Shown here piece after piece: positions 5,742 to 14,448 of a stretch of DNA of 34,752 bases; position 1 is the first letter of the stretch, and each line of letters begins with the position of its first letter. The stretch is from contig CABQHZ010000006.1 of NCBI GenBank assembly GCA_902464175.1, forward strand, positions 1 through 34,752, in the 5' to 3' direction. The stretch is from an uncultured Collinsella sp. (GTDB taxonomy: Bacteria > Actinomycetota > Coriobacteriia > Coriobacteriales > Coriobacteriaceae). The position numbers and the translations under genes were made by a program. The notes under the pieces were generated by a model. That model was given only the letters and a program-made list of their open reading frames with translations. It was not told the DNA's origin and did no database searches.

Positions 5742-8423
5742 CTAGTCCTCGAGCAGGTCCTCGATAAAGCCGACACGGTAGTTCTTGAAGATTACCTCGC
5801 CGCCGTCTTGCGTGGCGTCCAGATCGACATCGCCCATGATGCCAAAATCGTGGTCGCCATCCTCGTCGGCAAAGATCTGGTGCACGTGCCATACGTGCGC
5901 GGTCTTCTCGTCGGACTCGTCGATGGAAAACATCGCGGCGCTGCGGGCATCTCCGTCGGTGAGGATTTCCTCGTGCTGCTCGTGGTAAGCGTCGAGTGCT
6001 TTTTGCCAGCGGATCTCGCTCATGCCCCAGTCGTCGTCGAGCTCGCCCAGGTCGCGAACGTGCTCGCGGGCGGCAAGGGTCACGCGGCGGAAGAGCGCGT
6101 TGCGCACCAACAGCGTGCAGCCGCGGCGGTCCGCCACGACCTCGTCGATGCCCTGCGGCGGCGCAGCATCGAGGGCTGCCGGGTTGCCGGCGTTCTCCCA
6201 CTCGTCCACCAGGCTCGAGTCCACCGAGCGCACCACAAAGCCGAGCCACGAGATAATGTCGCGCAGACGCTCGTCGCGCTTCTCGATGGGCACGGTGCGG
6301 TCGAGCGAACGGTAGGCCTCTGCCAGGTAACGCAGCAAAATGCCCTCGGAGCGGGCGATGCCGAGCTTTTGAATGTAACCCTTAAAATCGCTCGCGCTTT
6401 CCAGCATATCGCGCAGGACGCTTTTGGGAGAGAGCTGGTAGTCGTTTGCCCAGGGCACTTCCTGGCAGTACTTGTCGAAGGCGGCGTCGAGCAAGTCCTC
6501 GAGCGGTTTTTCGTAGGTGACATCCTGGATGCGCTCCAGGCGTTCCTCATATTCGACGCCGTCAGCCTTCATTTCGGCCATCGCGCGGTCGCGCGCTGCG
6601 CGCTCCTGAGCGCGCAGCACCTGCTTGGGATCCTCGAGCGTTGCCTCGACCATCGAGATCAGGTCCATGGTATAGGTCTCGCTCTCGGGATCGAGCAGCT
6701 CCAGCGCGGCAAGCAAAAACGGCGAGAGCGGCTGGTCGAGCGCAAAGTCCTCGGGCAGGTCGACCGTCAGCGCGTAGTCGATGTCCGGCGCGGCGTCAGC
6801 CGGAGCGTCGGGTGCGGGCGGCACCTCGGTGCGAACGACGACGCCGGAATCGATGAGCGTGGCGAAGATCTCGTCGGCACGAACCTCGAGCTTAGCCTTT
6901 TCCTCGGGGGTCTGCAGGCTCGTCTCGATGAGGTCGTGTACGCGGGCTCGGGCATCGCCACCCTGCTCGACCACGCTAATCACCATGGAGTGCGTGATGC
7001 GCAGGCGCGGCTTGAGTGTCTCGGGCTGCGTCTCGATCAGGCGCTCGAACGTCTGCTTGTTCCAGGTGACAAAGCCCTCGGGGGCCTTCTTCTTTTTAAT
7101 CTTGCGGAGCTTTTTGGGGTCGTCGCCCGCCTTGGCCATAAGCTTGGCATTCTCGATCTCGTGCTCGGGTGCCTCGGCGATGACCATGCCCTCGGTATCG
7201 AAGCCCGAGCGGCCGGCACGACCGGCAATCTGATGGAACTCGCGGGCGCGCAGACGACGCATCTTGTAGCCATCGAACTTGGTGAGCGCGGTGAGCACCA
7301 CGGTGTGGATGGGCACGTTGATACCGACGCCGAGCGTATCGGTGCCGCAGATGACGGGTAGCAGGCCCTGCTGCGCCAAGCGCTCGACCAGCAGTCGGTA
7401 GCGCGGCAACATGCCAGCATGGTGCACGCCGACGCCGCATCCGAGCAAGCGCTTGAGGATTTTGCCGAAGGCCGTCGAGAAGCTCGTGCCCTTGGCCGCC
7501 TCCTTGATGGCCTCGCGCTGCTCCTTGCTGGCAATGCCAAAATTGGCGAGCGACTGTGCCGTCGCAAGGGCGGCATCCTGGCTAAAGTGCACGATATAGA
7601 GTGGGGCCTCGTCGCGGCGTATGGCGAGCTCGACCGTGCCCTCGAGGGAGGTCGTCACATAGTCGTAGCTCAGCGGAACAGGACGTGGGGCATCGATGAC
7701 CAAGTCGCAAGCAGCGCCGGTGTGCTCCTCGAGTGAGGCGGCGATGGCAGTGACATCGCCGAGCGTGGCGCTCATGAGCATGAATTGCGTGTGAGGCAGG
7801 GTGAGCAGCGGCACCTGCCAGGCCCAACCGCGATCGGGGTCGGCAAAGTAGTGGAACTCGTCCATGGCGACGCAGCCAACATCGGCATCTTCGCCCTCGC
7901 GTAGTGCGTCGTTGGCGAGGATCTCTGCCGTGCAGCAGATGACGGGCGCCTTGGTGTTGATATGCGTGTCGCCGGTGATCATACCGACGTTATCGCGGCC
8001 GAGCACCTGCACAAGGTCGAAAAACTTCTCGCTGACCAGAGCCTTGATGGGGGCCGTGTAATAGCAGCGTTTGCCCTGTGCCATGCCCATAAAGAGCATG
8101 CCCAGCGCGACAAGCGACTTGCCTGATCCGGTCGGCGTGCCCAGAATGACGTGATCGCCGGCGGCTAGATCCATGAGGGCCTCTTCCTGGTGGTCCCACA
8201 GCTCAATACCGCGATTGCTCGTCCATTCAAAGAAGCGCTCGAAGGCCTGGTCGGGCGTGAGCCACGGTTCGGGCTCGCTGCCGTCCTCGGGCTCCCACCA
8301 GGTGGGGGAGAGCGCACCGAGTGAGCCGAATTCGGCTTCGGTTCCCGTGCCGCCCGAGAATGAGCTGGCGGCTCCGGCGCCGGAGACGGTGCTGGCGGCG
8401 ATATCTGTCGTGGTCTGTGCCAT
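5742..8423 (-). CDS. DUF3516 domain DEAD/DEAH-box helicase
   Basis: An 893-residue superfamily 2 helicase. After a low-complexity N-terminus of ~50 residues it has Walker A GTPTGSGKS (95-103), the DEFH box (188-191), SAT (218-220), a C-terminal motor with GVGINVPIHT (366-373) and motif VI HQIAGRAGR (397-405). The long C-terminal half corresponds to DUF3516, a family known mainly from Actinobacteria and related to Ski2-like RNA helicases, so an RNA-remodelling role is likely but untested. The start ATG at 8423 has only a weak GAGAAAG site. A CATAAT box lies ~35 nt upstream on the - strand. It ends 21 nt from the shared terminator at 5681-5720. Confidence 0.92.
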   Translation of the reverse strand: MAQTTTDIAASTVSGAGAASSFSGGTGTEAEFGSLGALSPTWWEPEDGSEPEPWLTPDQAFERFFEWTSNRGIELWDHQEEALMDLAAGDHVILGTPTGSGKSLVALGMLFMGMAQGKRCYYTAPIKALVSEKFFDLVQVLGRDNVGMITGDTHINTKAPVICCTAEILANDALREGEDADVGCVAMDEFHYFADPDRGWAWQVPLLTLPHTQFMLMSATLGDVTAIAASLEEHTGAACDLVIDAPRPVPLSYDYVTTSLEGTVELAIRRDEAPLYIVHFSQDAALATAQSLANFGIASKEQREAIKEAAKGTSFSTAFGKILKRLLGCGVGVHHAGMLPRYRLLVERLAQQGLLPVICGTDTLGVGINVPIHTVVLTALTKFDGYKMRRLRAREFHQIAGRAGRSGFDTEGMVIAEAPEHEIENAKLMAKAGDDPKKLRKIKKKKAPEGFVTWNKQTFERLIETQPETLKPRLRITHSMVISVVEQGGDARARVHDLIETSLQTPEEKAKLEVRADEIFATLIDSGVVVRTEVPPAPDAPADAAPDIDYALTVDLPEDFALDQPLSPFLLAALELLDPESETYTMDLISMVEATLEDPKQVLRAQERAARDRAMAEMKADGVEYEERLERIQDVTYEKPLEDLLDAAFDKYCQEVPWANDYQLSPKSVLRDMLESASDFKGYIQKLGIARSEGILLRYLAEAYRSLDRTVPIEKRDERLRDIISWLGFVVRSVDSSLVDEWENAGNPAALDAAPPQGIDEVVADRRGCTLLVRNALFRRVTLAAREHVRDLGELDDDWGMSEIRWQKALDAYHEQHEEILTDGDARSAAMFSIDESDEKTAHVWHVHQIFADEDGDHDFGIMGDVDLDATQDGGEVIFKNYRVGFIEDLLED

Positions 8424-8732
8424 GTGTTTGCTTTCTCTCGCGATTGTCCGCCAACTATTATGGCGTAGCGGCGGCGCGGGGTGCCAGCGCGAAAGAAAAT
8501 GCAGGAAATGGGCGTTCTGCCCAGCCGTTTAGTGTAGTCGCTAGCCAAGTGAGTAGACTTTTTGCGATATTGCGAGCACATGACTTTTGCGCAAGGGTTC
8601 TACCTGCGATTTTATGTTTCGCTATGCGGGCTGTGCCTGGCTATTGCAAAAAAGTCTACTCACTTAGGTTTGAGGGCCGTTCACTGGCGCCAATTTGCGC
8701 TTGTTTGCCGACGCCGCGACCATCAGAAGCCC
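8424..8732. other. 309-nt intergenic region between trmB and the DUF3516 helicase
   Basis: There is no credible coding frame. On the - strand it holds the helicase promoter region (CATAAT, complement of 8457-8462) and the large inverted repeat at 8547-8665 described separately. Nothing else was recognised. Confidence 0.6.
8547..8665. repeat. 119-nt inverted-repeat element
   Basis: The left arm (8547-8569) begins AAGTGAGTAGACTTTTTGC. The right arm (8642-8665) is its complement, apart from one extra T in the T-run and one base change (GCGATA against GCAATA). The arms are 23-24 nt and the interior ~72 nt. The element is AT-richer than its surroundings and no ORF fits inside it. It could be a miniature mobile element, a dispersed intergenic repeat, or a long stem-loop processed from the trmB-helicase transcript. 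No target-site duplication is evident. Confidence 0.75.
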
Positions 8733-9572
8733 CTAGGACTCTTGCGGCAGGCGCTTCTTGCCTTTAAGGGCGCGGTTTCTAAAGTTCTCGACGGCCTCTT
8801 CCATACCCAGAGGTACATAGGTGAGCTCATCGAGGTTTTCGGGCAGGTAGCAGGCAAGGCTTTGTTCCTGCGCGCGGCCCGCCGCGAGCTGTTCATCGCT
8901 GGGCTGCGCGCCGGGTGTGGCGCAAATGCCATAGACGACGGTACCCATCTCGCGCGTGCGGCATTCGTATTCGGTCTCGGGATGCTCGGGATGGTCGCGG
9001 CGGACGTCGTCGCTTACCCAAAGCGTGTCGTAGCCGGCCGCGGCAATCTGCCCCAGGGCGTAGTCGCGCAGCGGTTTGCTGTCGGTGCGCAGCGTGACGG
9101 TGGCGCCGGCTGCAAAGAGCGGGCGGTAGAGCATCAGATGGTCGACATGGACGAGCCGTTTTTTGGCGTACTTGGCCTTGGGCTGCGGCGTGGGAAAGTT
9201 GATGGTGATGGCATCGAGCTCGCCTGCGGCAAACAGCTGCGGCAGCGATGCGGCGCCTCGGGGCAGGACAAGTGCGTTGGACAGCTCCTGCTCGCAGATT
9301 TTCTGTGCGGCATAGGCGATGCAGATGGGCTCCTGGTCCATGCCGATAAAGAACGTGTTTGGCTCGCGGGCCGCGCGCTCTACAAGGTACGTTCCCTTGC
9401 CACAACCAAGATCCAGATGAAGGTGTTCGAAAGGCTTGCTGCCTGCGGGCGCACAGGCCTCGCGCCAATCTCCGGCATAGGCCTCGGGGCTCGTCTCAAT
9501 CGCATCGGCGTAGCGCTCCAGGCGCTCCTCGAGCACAAAGTTCTTGGGCGTGCGAACGTGGACGGCTCCCAT
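8733..9572 (-). CDS. trmB: tRNA (guanine-N7)-methyltransferase TrmB-like
   Basis: A 279-residue SAM-dependent methyltransferase predicted to form m7G46 in the variable loop of tRNAs. It has the SAM motif LDLGCGKGTYL (from 53), GMDQE (77-81) and the family signature NFPTPQPKAKYAKKRL (125-140), the equivalent of the usual NFPDPWPK..H.KRR. The Asp-to-Thr and Trp-to-Gln changes in that signature are unusual but keep the charged tRNA-binding stretch. The ~55-residue C-terminal extension is longer than in typical 210-240 residue TrmB. AAGGAGC precedes the ATG. It is probably expressed alone or with the downstream helicase, 309 nt away. Confidence 0.85.
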   Translation of the reverse strand: MGAVHVRTPKNFVLEERLERYADAIETSPEAYAGDWREACAPAGSKPFEHLHLDLGCGKGTYLVERAAREPNTFFIGMDQEPICIAYAAQKICEQELSNALVLPRGAASLPQLFAAGELDAITINFPTPQPKAKYAKKRLVHVDHLMLYRPLFAAGATVTLRTDSKPLRDYALGQIAAAGYDTLWVSDDVRRDHPEHPETEYECRTREMGTVVYGICATPGAQPSDEQLAAGRAQEQSLACYLPENLDELTYVPLGMEEAVENFRNRALKGKKRLPQES

Positions 9573-9627
9573 GAGGCTCCTTGGTTATAAGTATGGAACG
9601 TATAGCTGCACGCTCCGTCAATGGGTT

Positions 9628-9652
9628 GAAAAAGGGTGGGCATAGTTTGCCC
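9628..9652 (-). terminator. Weak intrinsic terminator after the SAM methyltransferase
   Basis: On the - strand, GGGCA/TGCCC (9648-9652 and 9638-9642) forms a 5-bp stem with a 5-nt loop, followed by ACCCTTTTTC. The stem is short, so efficiency is uncertain. It lies between the methyltransferase stop at 9691 and the trmB start. Confidence 0.4.
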
Positions 9653-9690
9653 GAAAGATACGGCGCGGCTCGGCGGCGCGTCGTCGATGC

Positions 9691-10563
9691 CTACAGACGC
9701 TTGAGAATCACATAGCGGTTGAGCTCGCCGCTGCGACCGTCGGCATGGAAGCGCTCAAGCTCGCGCACGGGGACCTCGCCGCTCTTGTAGAACGTACGGA
9801 CGCCGCGCACCAGGTCGGTGATCTGCTGATCGTCAAAGTGATGGCAATAGCGGTAGGCGTGGCGGTCGTTTTGCCAGCCAATGAGATGGTCGCCGGCTTC
9901 AAACTGCGCGGAATCGTAACCCTCAAACGGCGGGGTGAGCTCGGCGCGGGCCTCGGCACGAACGGCCTTGCGCGCCATGCGCTCGTCGTTCATAAACTCC
10001 CAAAAGCTGATGGCGATGATGCCGCCTGGGCGCGTCTGGCGCACCAGGGCGTCGAGCACGCGTACGCGGTACTCGCACGACGGCACGTGGTGCATAAAGC
10101 CAAAGCAGACCGAGATGTCGGCGAGCGGGGCGTCGAAAAGCGCGTCGGGCGTCTCGGCGGGGTTGAGCTTCATGAGGGCGTCGAGCACATCGAGTTCCTG
10201 GAAGTGCAGGTTGGGAATGCGCAGGGCGTGGCCACGTGCATCGATGGCCAGGTCCTGGCATGAGTCGACGCCATAGAACTCAAACGGGCAGCTGGCGTCT
10301 GCCGAGGGGTTTGCGCCATCGACGCCCTTGGCGGCAAGTGCGCCGCCGGCGGCAAAGTTCTCGAATCGCATGTTTCCACAGGCAAGATCGAAGACGCGGA
10401 CGGGATGCTCGATCGTGGCGACGTCGAGCTGCTCGAGCGCTATGTCCATAGTGCGCACCCAGCCGGGCCACGGTGCCTGGCGCGTATCGGAGAAGGAGGC
10501 GGAGTGCTCGCGATAGAACGTATTGTTGAGCTGAATGAGCGATGAGGCGAAATCGCGGTTCAC
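9691..10563 (-). CDS. Class I SAM-dependent methyltransferase
   Basis: A 290-residue protein from GTG 10563, chosen because GGAGGG (complement of 10574-10579) lies 10 nt upstream. The frame stays open to 10698 but without a comparable ribosome site. The SAM-binding motif VRVFDLACGNMRFE lies ~55 residues in. An acidic strand-end region (FYGVDSC), the ADISVCFGFMHHVPS segment and a RPGGIIAISFWEF strand follow, as in the ubiquinone/small-molecule methyltransferase branch (Methyltransf_11/25). There is no signal or membrane segment. It is divergent from the XRE regulator gene, sharing a ~267-nt promoter region. The substrate is unknown. Confidence 0.82.
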   Translation of the reverse strand: MNRDFASSLIQLNNTFYREHSASFSDTRQAPWPGWVRTMDIALEQLDVATIEHPVRVFDLACGNMRFENFAAGGALAAKGVDGANPSADASCPFEFYGVDSCQDLAIDARGHALRIPNLHFQELDVLDALMKLNPAETPDALFDAPLADISVCFGFMHHVPSCEYRVRVLDALVRQTRPGGIIAISFWEFMNDERMARKAVRAEARAELTPPFEGYDSAQFEAGDHLIGWQNDRHAYRYCHHFDDQQITDLVRGVRTFYKSGEVPVRELERFHADGRSGELNRYVILKRL

Positions 10564-10830
10564 GGCGCGGAACTCCCTCCGTTGGCGGTGCGGAATAAAC
10601 AGTACGACCATACTACCGTTAACGCCGCAACGGGGACAACCGAGCTGCGGGTCATTGCTTTGTTTGGACACATTTCCGCAGCTCATATATGCCCGCAACC
10701 GCCGGTTGTCAAAAATCTCACTAGAATAGGTGGCATGCTTTTGGCGGTGGCGGATAGATTTTTAACTGTGCAAGGCGCCTTAAGAACAAAAACGGTCCGG
10801 CGGCACGGCTGGCATCACATAGGAGGAACC

Positions 10831-11550
10831 ATGAATGTAGAAACTGCGCAGCGGCTCGCCGACCTTCGTCGCAGCAAGGGTTTTAGCCAAGAAGGGCTGG
10901 CGCGAAAGCTGGGGCTGTCGCGCCAGGCGGTCAGTAAATGGGAGCGTGCGGAGAGCTCGCCCGATACCGAGAACCTGATCTCGCTTGCCAAGCTCTATGG
11001 CGTGAGTCTGGACGAGCTGCTCAATCCGAGCGACGAGATTGAGGACGATATCGAGTTTGAGAACGAGGACCGCGCCCGCCAGCGCGAGGCCGAGGCGGCG
11101 GAGCGTGCTCGCACCCATGAGGCGGCGGCACGTGCTACCGAGGCGGCAACGCAGGCGAGTGATGCCGCCGCCAAGGCGGCGCAAGCGGCAAGCTGGAGCG
11201 CGCAGGCAGCTAATGCGGCGACGGCTCAGGTGACGGGTGCCGGTGCGACCAGCGTGACTCCGGTGAAGGGCCCGTTCCAGTCGTTCCCGTATTGGGCCGT
11301 GTGCTGGCTGCTGTTCTTTTTGCTGATGTTCCTCTTTGGTGCCGGCCCCTTTGCCGCGCTGATCTTCTTTACGATCCCCATCTATCACTGGGTGGCGCGT
11401 GCGCTCGATGGCGATTGGGCGCGCGGGGATATTCAGGTTGGTCCGGCGCCGGAGGCGGCTAAGGCTCAGGATGTTTCCGCTGCGGTTGATGCTGACGCTG
11501 CTGCTCCGGTCCCTGCCGATCCGGATAGCAAAGAGGGTGATGAACGATGA
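10831..11550 (+). CDS. Membrane-anchored XRE-family transcriptional regulator
   Basis: A 239-residue protein starting at the ATG after AGGAGG (10821-10826). Residues 6-62 are an HTH_3 DNA-binding domain (FSQEGLARKLGLSRQAVSKWERAESSPD). Residues ~70-135 form a charged, then Ala-rich, probably rod-like helix. Residues ~150-190 form one or two membrane helices (PYWAVCWLLFFLLMFLFG and FAALIFFTIPIYHW). An Ala/Asp-rich tail ends it. The regulator is thus tethered to the membrane and could pass an envelope signal to DNA. Its TGA overlaps the ATG of the DUF4097 gene by 4 nt, so the two are translationally coupled and likely form a regulator/effector or regulator/sensor pair. The likely autoregulated promoter lies in the divergent region 10564-10830. 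Confidence 0.88.
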   Translation: MNVETAQRLADLRRSKGFSQEGLARKLGLSRQAVSKWERAESSPDTENLISLAKLYGVSLDELLNPSDEIEDDIEFENEDRARQREAEAAERARTHEAAARATEAATQASDAAAKAAQAASWSAQAANAATAQVTGAGATSVTPVKGPFQSFPYWAVCWLLFFLLMFLFGAGPFAALIFFTIPIYHWVARALDGDWARGDIQVGPAPEAAKAQDVSAAVDADAAAPVPADPDSKEGDER

Positions 11551-12443
11551 GGCTTTCGCATGAATCGAAGGTGCGCCTGATCGTTGGCATCGGAGCCTTC
11601 GTGCTTATCATCGGACTCGTCTTTGGCACTTCGCGGACATTGATTCACTACGATGGCCCGTGGGGTCTCGGCGATATCGCATCTGGCTTGTCTGGTGTGG
11701 ACCATGAGGACGACAAAGACGATCTTTTGAATGGCGGTAATTACTCCGCTCAGCCTCGGCAGCTTTCGAGCGCGACCTTTGATGCCGATTCATTTCAGTC
11801 CCTTGATTTGGATGTTACGTCGGGGACGGTTGAGGTCAAGTGCGTCTCCGACGGGCCGGTACGTGTCATCGAGAGTGGCCGCGTCGCAAAAGGAGTAGCT
11901 ACCTACGATGCTGCCACTCAGAATCTGGCCGAGGTTAAGGGTTCTGCGCTCAAGATTCGCCAGTTCGATTGCGATGACGAGCGCGCTATCGATCGTTCGG
12001 TCACCATCGAGCTGCCGCGGGATGTTGCGGATAACCTGGTCGGCATTACGGCGAGGGTGGGGTCGGGAGAACTGACGGTCGCGGACATTGCATGTCACGA
12101 CTTCGAATTGACGTTGGACTCGGGAGACGTTGAGTTTGCGGGCACCGTAACCGACACCTTGGATGCCGAGGTCGGTTCGGGCGATGTGGCGTTCGAGCTC
12201 TACCAGGCCCCCGCGAAGTCGATGGACGTAAGCGTGGGCTCGGGCGATGTGGAGATATCGGTTCCGAACTCTACGGGCTTTAAGGCGAGCCTCACCGTGG
12301 GCAGCGGTGACTTTGAGAGCGATTTCCTTCCGCTTGGCTACGATGGTGAGACCATATTGAATGCTGAATTCGACAACGGTGACAAGTCTGCAACGTATCG
12401 TTTTAAGGTCGGTTCGGGCGACATGTCGTTCGAATCGGTGTGA
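11547..12443 (+). CDS. DUF4097-type membrane-anchored beta-repeat protein
   Basis: A 298-residue protein with a single N-terminal membrane helix (about 11-28) and an extracytoplasmic domain built from repeating beta segments. The turns G-S-G-D/E recur at about 172, 192, 210, 231, 252 and 289 (e.g. VGSGDVEISVP, VGSGDFESDF), as in DUF4097/DUF2807-like right-handed beta repeats. Cys99 and Cys142, and Cys183, are the only cysteines beyond the helix. DUF4097 proteins often sit beside envelope-stress regulators; the 4-nt overlap with the membrane XRE regulator fits that. Its ligand or partner is not known. The transcript ends at the hairpin at 12491. Confidence 0.85.
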   Translation: MRLSHESKVRLIVGIGAFVLIIGLVFGTSRTLIHYDGPWGLGDIASGLSGVDHEDDKDDLLNGGNYSAQPRQLSSATFDADSFQSLDLDVTSGTVEVKCVSDGPVRVIESGRVAKGVATYDAATQNLAEVKGSALKIRQFDCDDERAIDRSVTIELPRDVADNLVGITARVGSGELTVADIACHDFELTLDSGDVEFAGTVTDTLDAEVGSGDVAFELYQAPAKSMDVSVGSGDVEISVPNSTGFKASLTVGSGDFESDFLPLGYDGETILNAEFDNGDKSATYRFKVGSGDMSFESV

Positions 12444-12490
12444 CATGCGGTTTTCGGAGATCGGTGCATATAGGCATGCTCTTTGATGGA

Positions 12491-12529
12491 GGCGTCGGGG
12501 CCGTGACGGGCTCCGGCGCCTTTGCCTTT
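12491..12529 (+). terminator. Intrinsic terminator after DUF4097 gene
   Basis: GGCGTCGGGGCC (12491-12502) pairs along its whole length with GGCTCCGGCGCC (12509-12520), including two G-U pairs, over a 6-nt loop. TTTGCCTTT follows. It ends only 20 nt before the Elp3 start codon. Confidence 0.8.
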
Positions 12530-12541
12530 ACAATGGGGGCA
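12529..12541 (+). promoter_or_regulatory. -10 box placing transcription start at the Elp3 start codon (leaderless candidate)
   Basis: TACAAT at 12529-12534 is followed by six bases and then the A of ATG at 12541, the position expected for +1. No usable Shine-Dalgarno site fits between. A clear -35 box is not visible, because that region is taken up by the terminator stem. Confidence 0.45.
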
Positions 12542-14448
12542 TGGAACAGATTATTTTGAACATACTCGAGGCTCTGCGTCGCGGCGAGACCGTGGACGAC
12601 AAGGCACTCGTCAAGCTGATACATGCCGAGGCGCGCCGTGAGGGCGCCGACAAACGCGATTTGGCCAAGCGCCGCCTGCTGCCGTTTTACCAGCGGGTGA
12701 AGCGCGAGGAGCCGGCTCGTTGGGCTGGATGGAATGTCGATGCCGATCTGGAACGCCAACTGCTGCAGGTGCTGCGTATGAAGCCGCGCCGAACGGCCTC
12801 GGGCGTGGCGACCATTACCGTCATCACCAAGCCCTGGCCATGCTCGGGCGATTGCCTGTTTTGCCCCAACGATCTGCGCATGCCCAAAAGCTACCTGCAC
12901 GCCGAGCCGGCGTGCGCCCGTGCGGAGCAAAACTGCTTCGATCCGTATCTGCAGGTGAGCGCCCGTTTGACGGCGCTTTCGCAGATGGGGCATGCGACCG
13001 ACAAGATCGAGCTCATCGTGCTCGGCGGTACCTGGAGCGACTATTCGCAAGGGTATCAGGCATGGTTTATGTCGGAGCTCTTCCGTGCGCTCAATGATGA
13101 TGCGGTGGCGGGCGTGGCGGCAAACCCCATGTTGGCGCGTCCGGGCATCAGCCGTGCCGAGGCGGGGCGCCTGCTCGATGACGCTCCCGCCGATGCCCTG
13201 CCGCCGGTGGTAACAGAGCGCCGCGAGCGCTATCGGGCTGCCGGCATTGCGACAGACGAGGCCAAGCTCGCTGCCGGCGTTGCCGACGAGCAGGAGCGTG
13301 TGGATGTTGCCGTGGGCGGCTATAACCGCGCGGTGCGTCGTCTGTACGGCCCCGGTACGCCGTGGGGCGAGGTCACCGAGTGGCAGACGGCAACGATGGA
13401 GGAGCTCGAGCGTCAGCAGCGCATCAACGAGACGGCGAAGCATCGCGTGGTGGGACTCGTTATCGAGACGCGCCCCGATGCCGTAACGCCGCAGGCCCTC
13501 ACGCTTATCCGCCGTCTGGGCTGCACCAAGATTCAGATGGGTATCCAGAGCCTCGACCAGCATTTGCTCGATATCAACGAGCGTCGCATTTCGGTGGCGC
13601 AGATCGAGCGGGCGTTTTCGCTTGCGCGCCTGTTTGGCTTTAAGATCCACGCGCATTTTATGCTCAACTTGCTGGGCGCCACGCCCGAGGGGGACAAGCG
13701 CGACTACGAGCGCTTTATGACCGAAGGGGCCTTTATGCCCGACGAGGTCAAGGTCTACCCGTGCGCGCTCATCGAGGGCTCGCGTCTGGTGGGCTGTTAC
13801 GAGCGTGGCGAGTGGCGCCCCTATACCGAGGAAGAGCTGCTCGACGTGTTGGCCGATGACATCGTGGTGACGCCGCCGTTCTGTCGTATCAGCCGCATGA
13901 TTCGCGACTTTAGCTCCGACGACATCATGGTGGGCAACAAGAAGCCCAACCTACGTCAGCTCGTCGAGAATCGCCTGGCTGCTCGGGGTGACGGTGCGAC
14001 GGTGTGTGAGATTCGCCATCGCGAGATCAGCACGGCGGGTGCCGACCTGGACGAGTTGACCCTTGATGAGGAAGTGGCGTACGAGACGCCGGTGACTTAC
14101 GAGCACTTTTTGCAATGGGTGACGCCGCGGGGCAAGATCGCGGGCTTTTTGCGGTTGTCGCTGCCCGATCGCGCTTTTGTTGCCGCGCATGTGGACGAGC
14201 TGCCGACGACGCCGGACGAGGCGATGATTCGCGAGGTGCACGTGTACGGCATGGCGGCGCGCGTGGGCGATCAGGGTCAGGCGGCGCAGCACCATGGATT
14301 GGGACGTTTGCTCGTGGAGCGTGCGTGCCAGATAGCTCGGGATGCCGGTTATACGCACATCAACGTGATCAGCGCGATTGGTACGCGCGAGTACTATCGC
14401 CATCTTGGGTTTTATGACCATGGACTCTATCTGCAGAAGGAGCTCTAG
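12541..14448 (+). CDS. elp3: Elp3-type radical SAM/GNAT tRNA U34 modification enzyme
   Basis: A 635-residue single-chain Elp3. The radical SAM cluster motif PCSGDCLFCPN gives Cys101, Cys105 and Cys108. The acetyltransferase region near the C-terminus has QHHGLGRLLVERA (acetyl-CoA loop) and GTREYYRHLGF, both characteristic of Elp3. Elp3 enzymes add a carboxymethyl-type group to uridine 34 of tRNA using SAM and acetyl-CoA. In eukaryotes Elp3 works inside Elongator; some bacteria carry a lone form, and no other Elongator subunit is seen here. Length and domain order are normal. It may be translated from a leaderless mRNA. The stop codon is directly followed by the next ATG, so the spermidine-synthase-like gene is co-expressed. 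Confidence 0.93.
   Translation: MEQIILNILEALRRGETVDDKALVKLIHAEARREGADKRDLAKRRLLPFYQRVKREEPARWAGWNVDADLERQLLQVLRMKPRRTASGVATITVITKPWPCSGDCLFCPNDLRMPKSYLHAEPACARAEQNCFDPYLQVSARLTALSQMGHATDKIELIVLGGTWSDYSQGYQAWFMSELFRALNDDAVAGVAANPMLARPGISRAEAGRLLDDAPADALPPVVTERRERYRAAGIATDEAKLAAGVADEQERVDVAVGGYNRAVRRLYGPGTPWGEVTEWQTATMEELERQQRINETAKHRVVGLVIETRPDAVTPQALTLIRRLGCTKIQMGIQSLDQHLLDINERRISVAQIERAFSLARLFGFKIHAHFMLNLLGATPEGDKRDYERFMTEGAFMPDEVKVYPCALIEGSRLVGCYERGEWRPYTEEELLDVLADDIVVTPPFCRISRMIRDFSSDDIMVGNKKPNLRQLVENRLAARGDGATVCEIRHREISTAGADLDELTLDEEVAYETPVTYEHFLQWVTPRGKIAGFLRLSLPDRAFVAAHVDELPTTPDEAMIREVHVYGMAARVGDQGQAAQHHGLGRLLVERACQIARDAGYTHINVISAIGTREYYRHLGFYDHGLYLQKEL

Noticed and set aside
5808..7361. 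Long open frame of ~517 codons on the + strand opposite the DUF3516 helicase
   Set aside because: It is a mirror frame of a well-supported helicase, with composition typical of antisense translation (Leu/Val/His/Arg rich) and no motif.
10564..10698. N-terminal extension of the SAM methyltransferase with CPRCG, suggesting a zinc ribbon
   Set aside because: Only part of a Cys pattern is present, there is no ribosome site at the upstream ATGs, and the GTG at 10563 has a good site. The extension also lies in the divergent promoter region.
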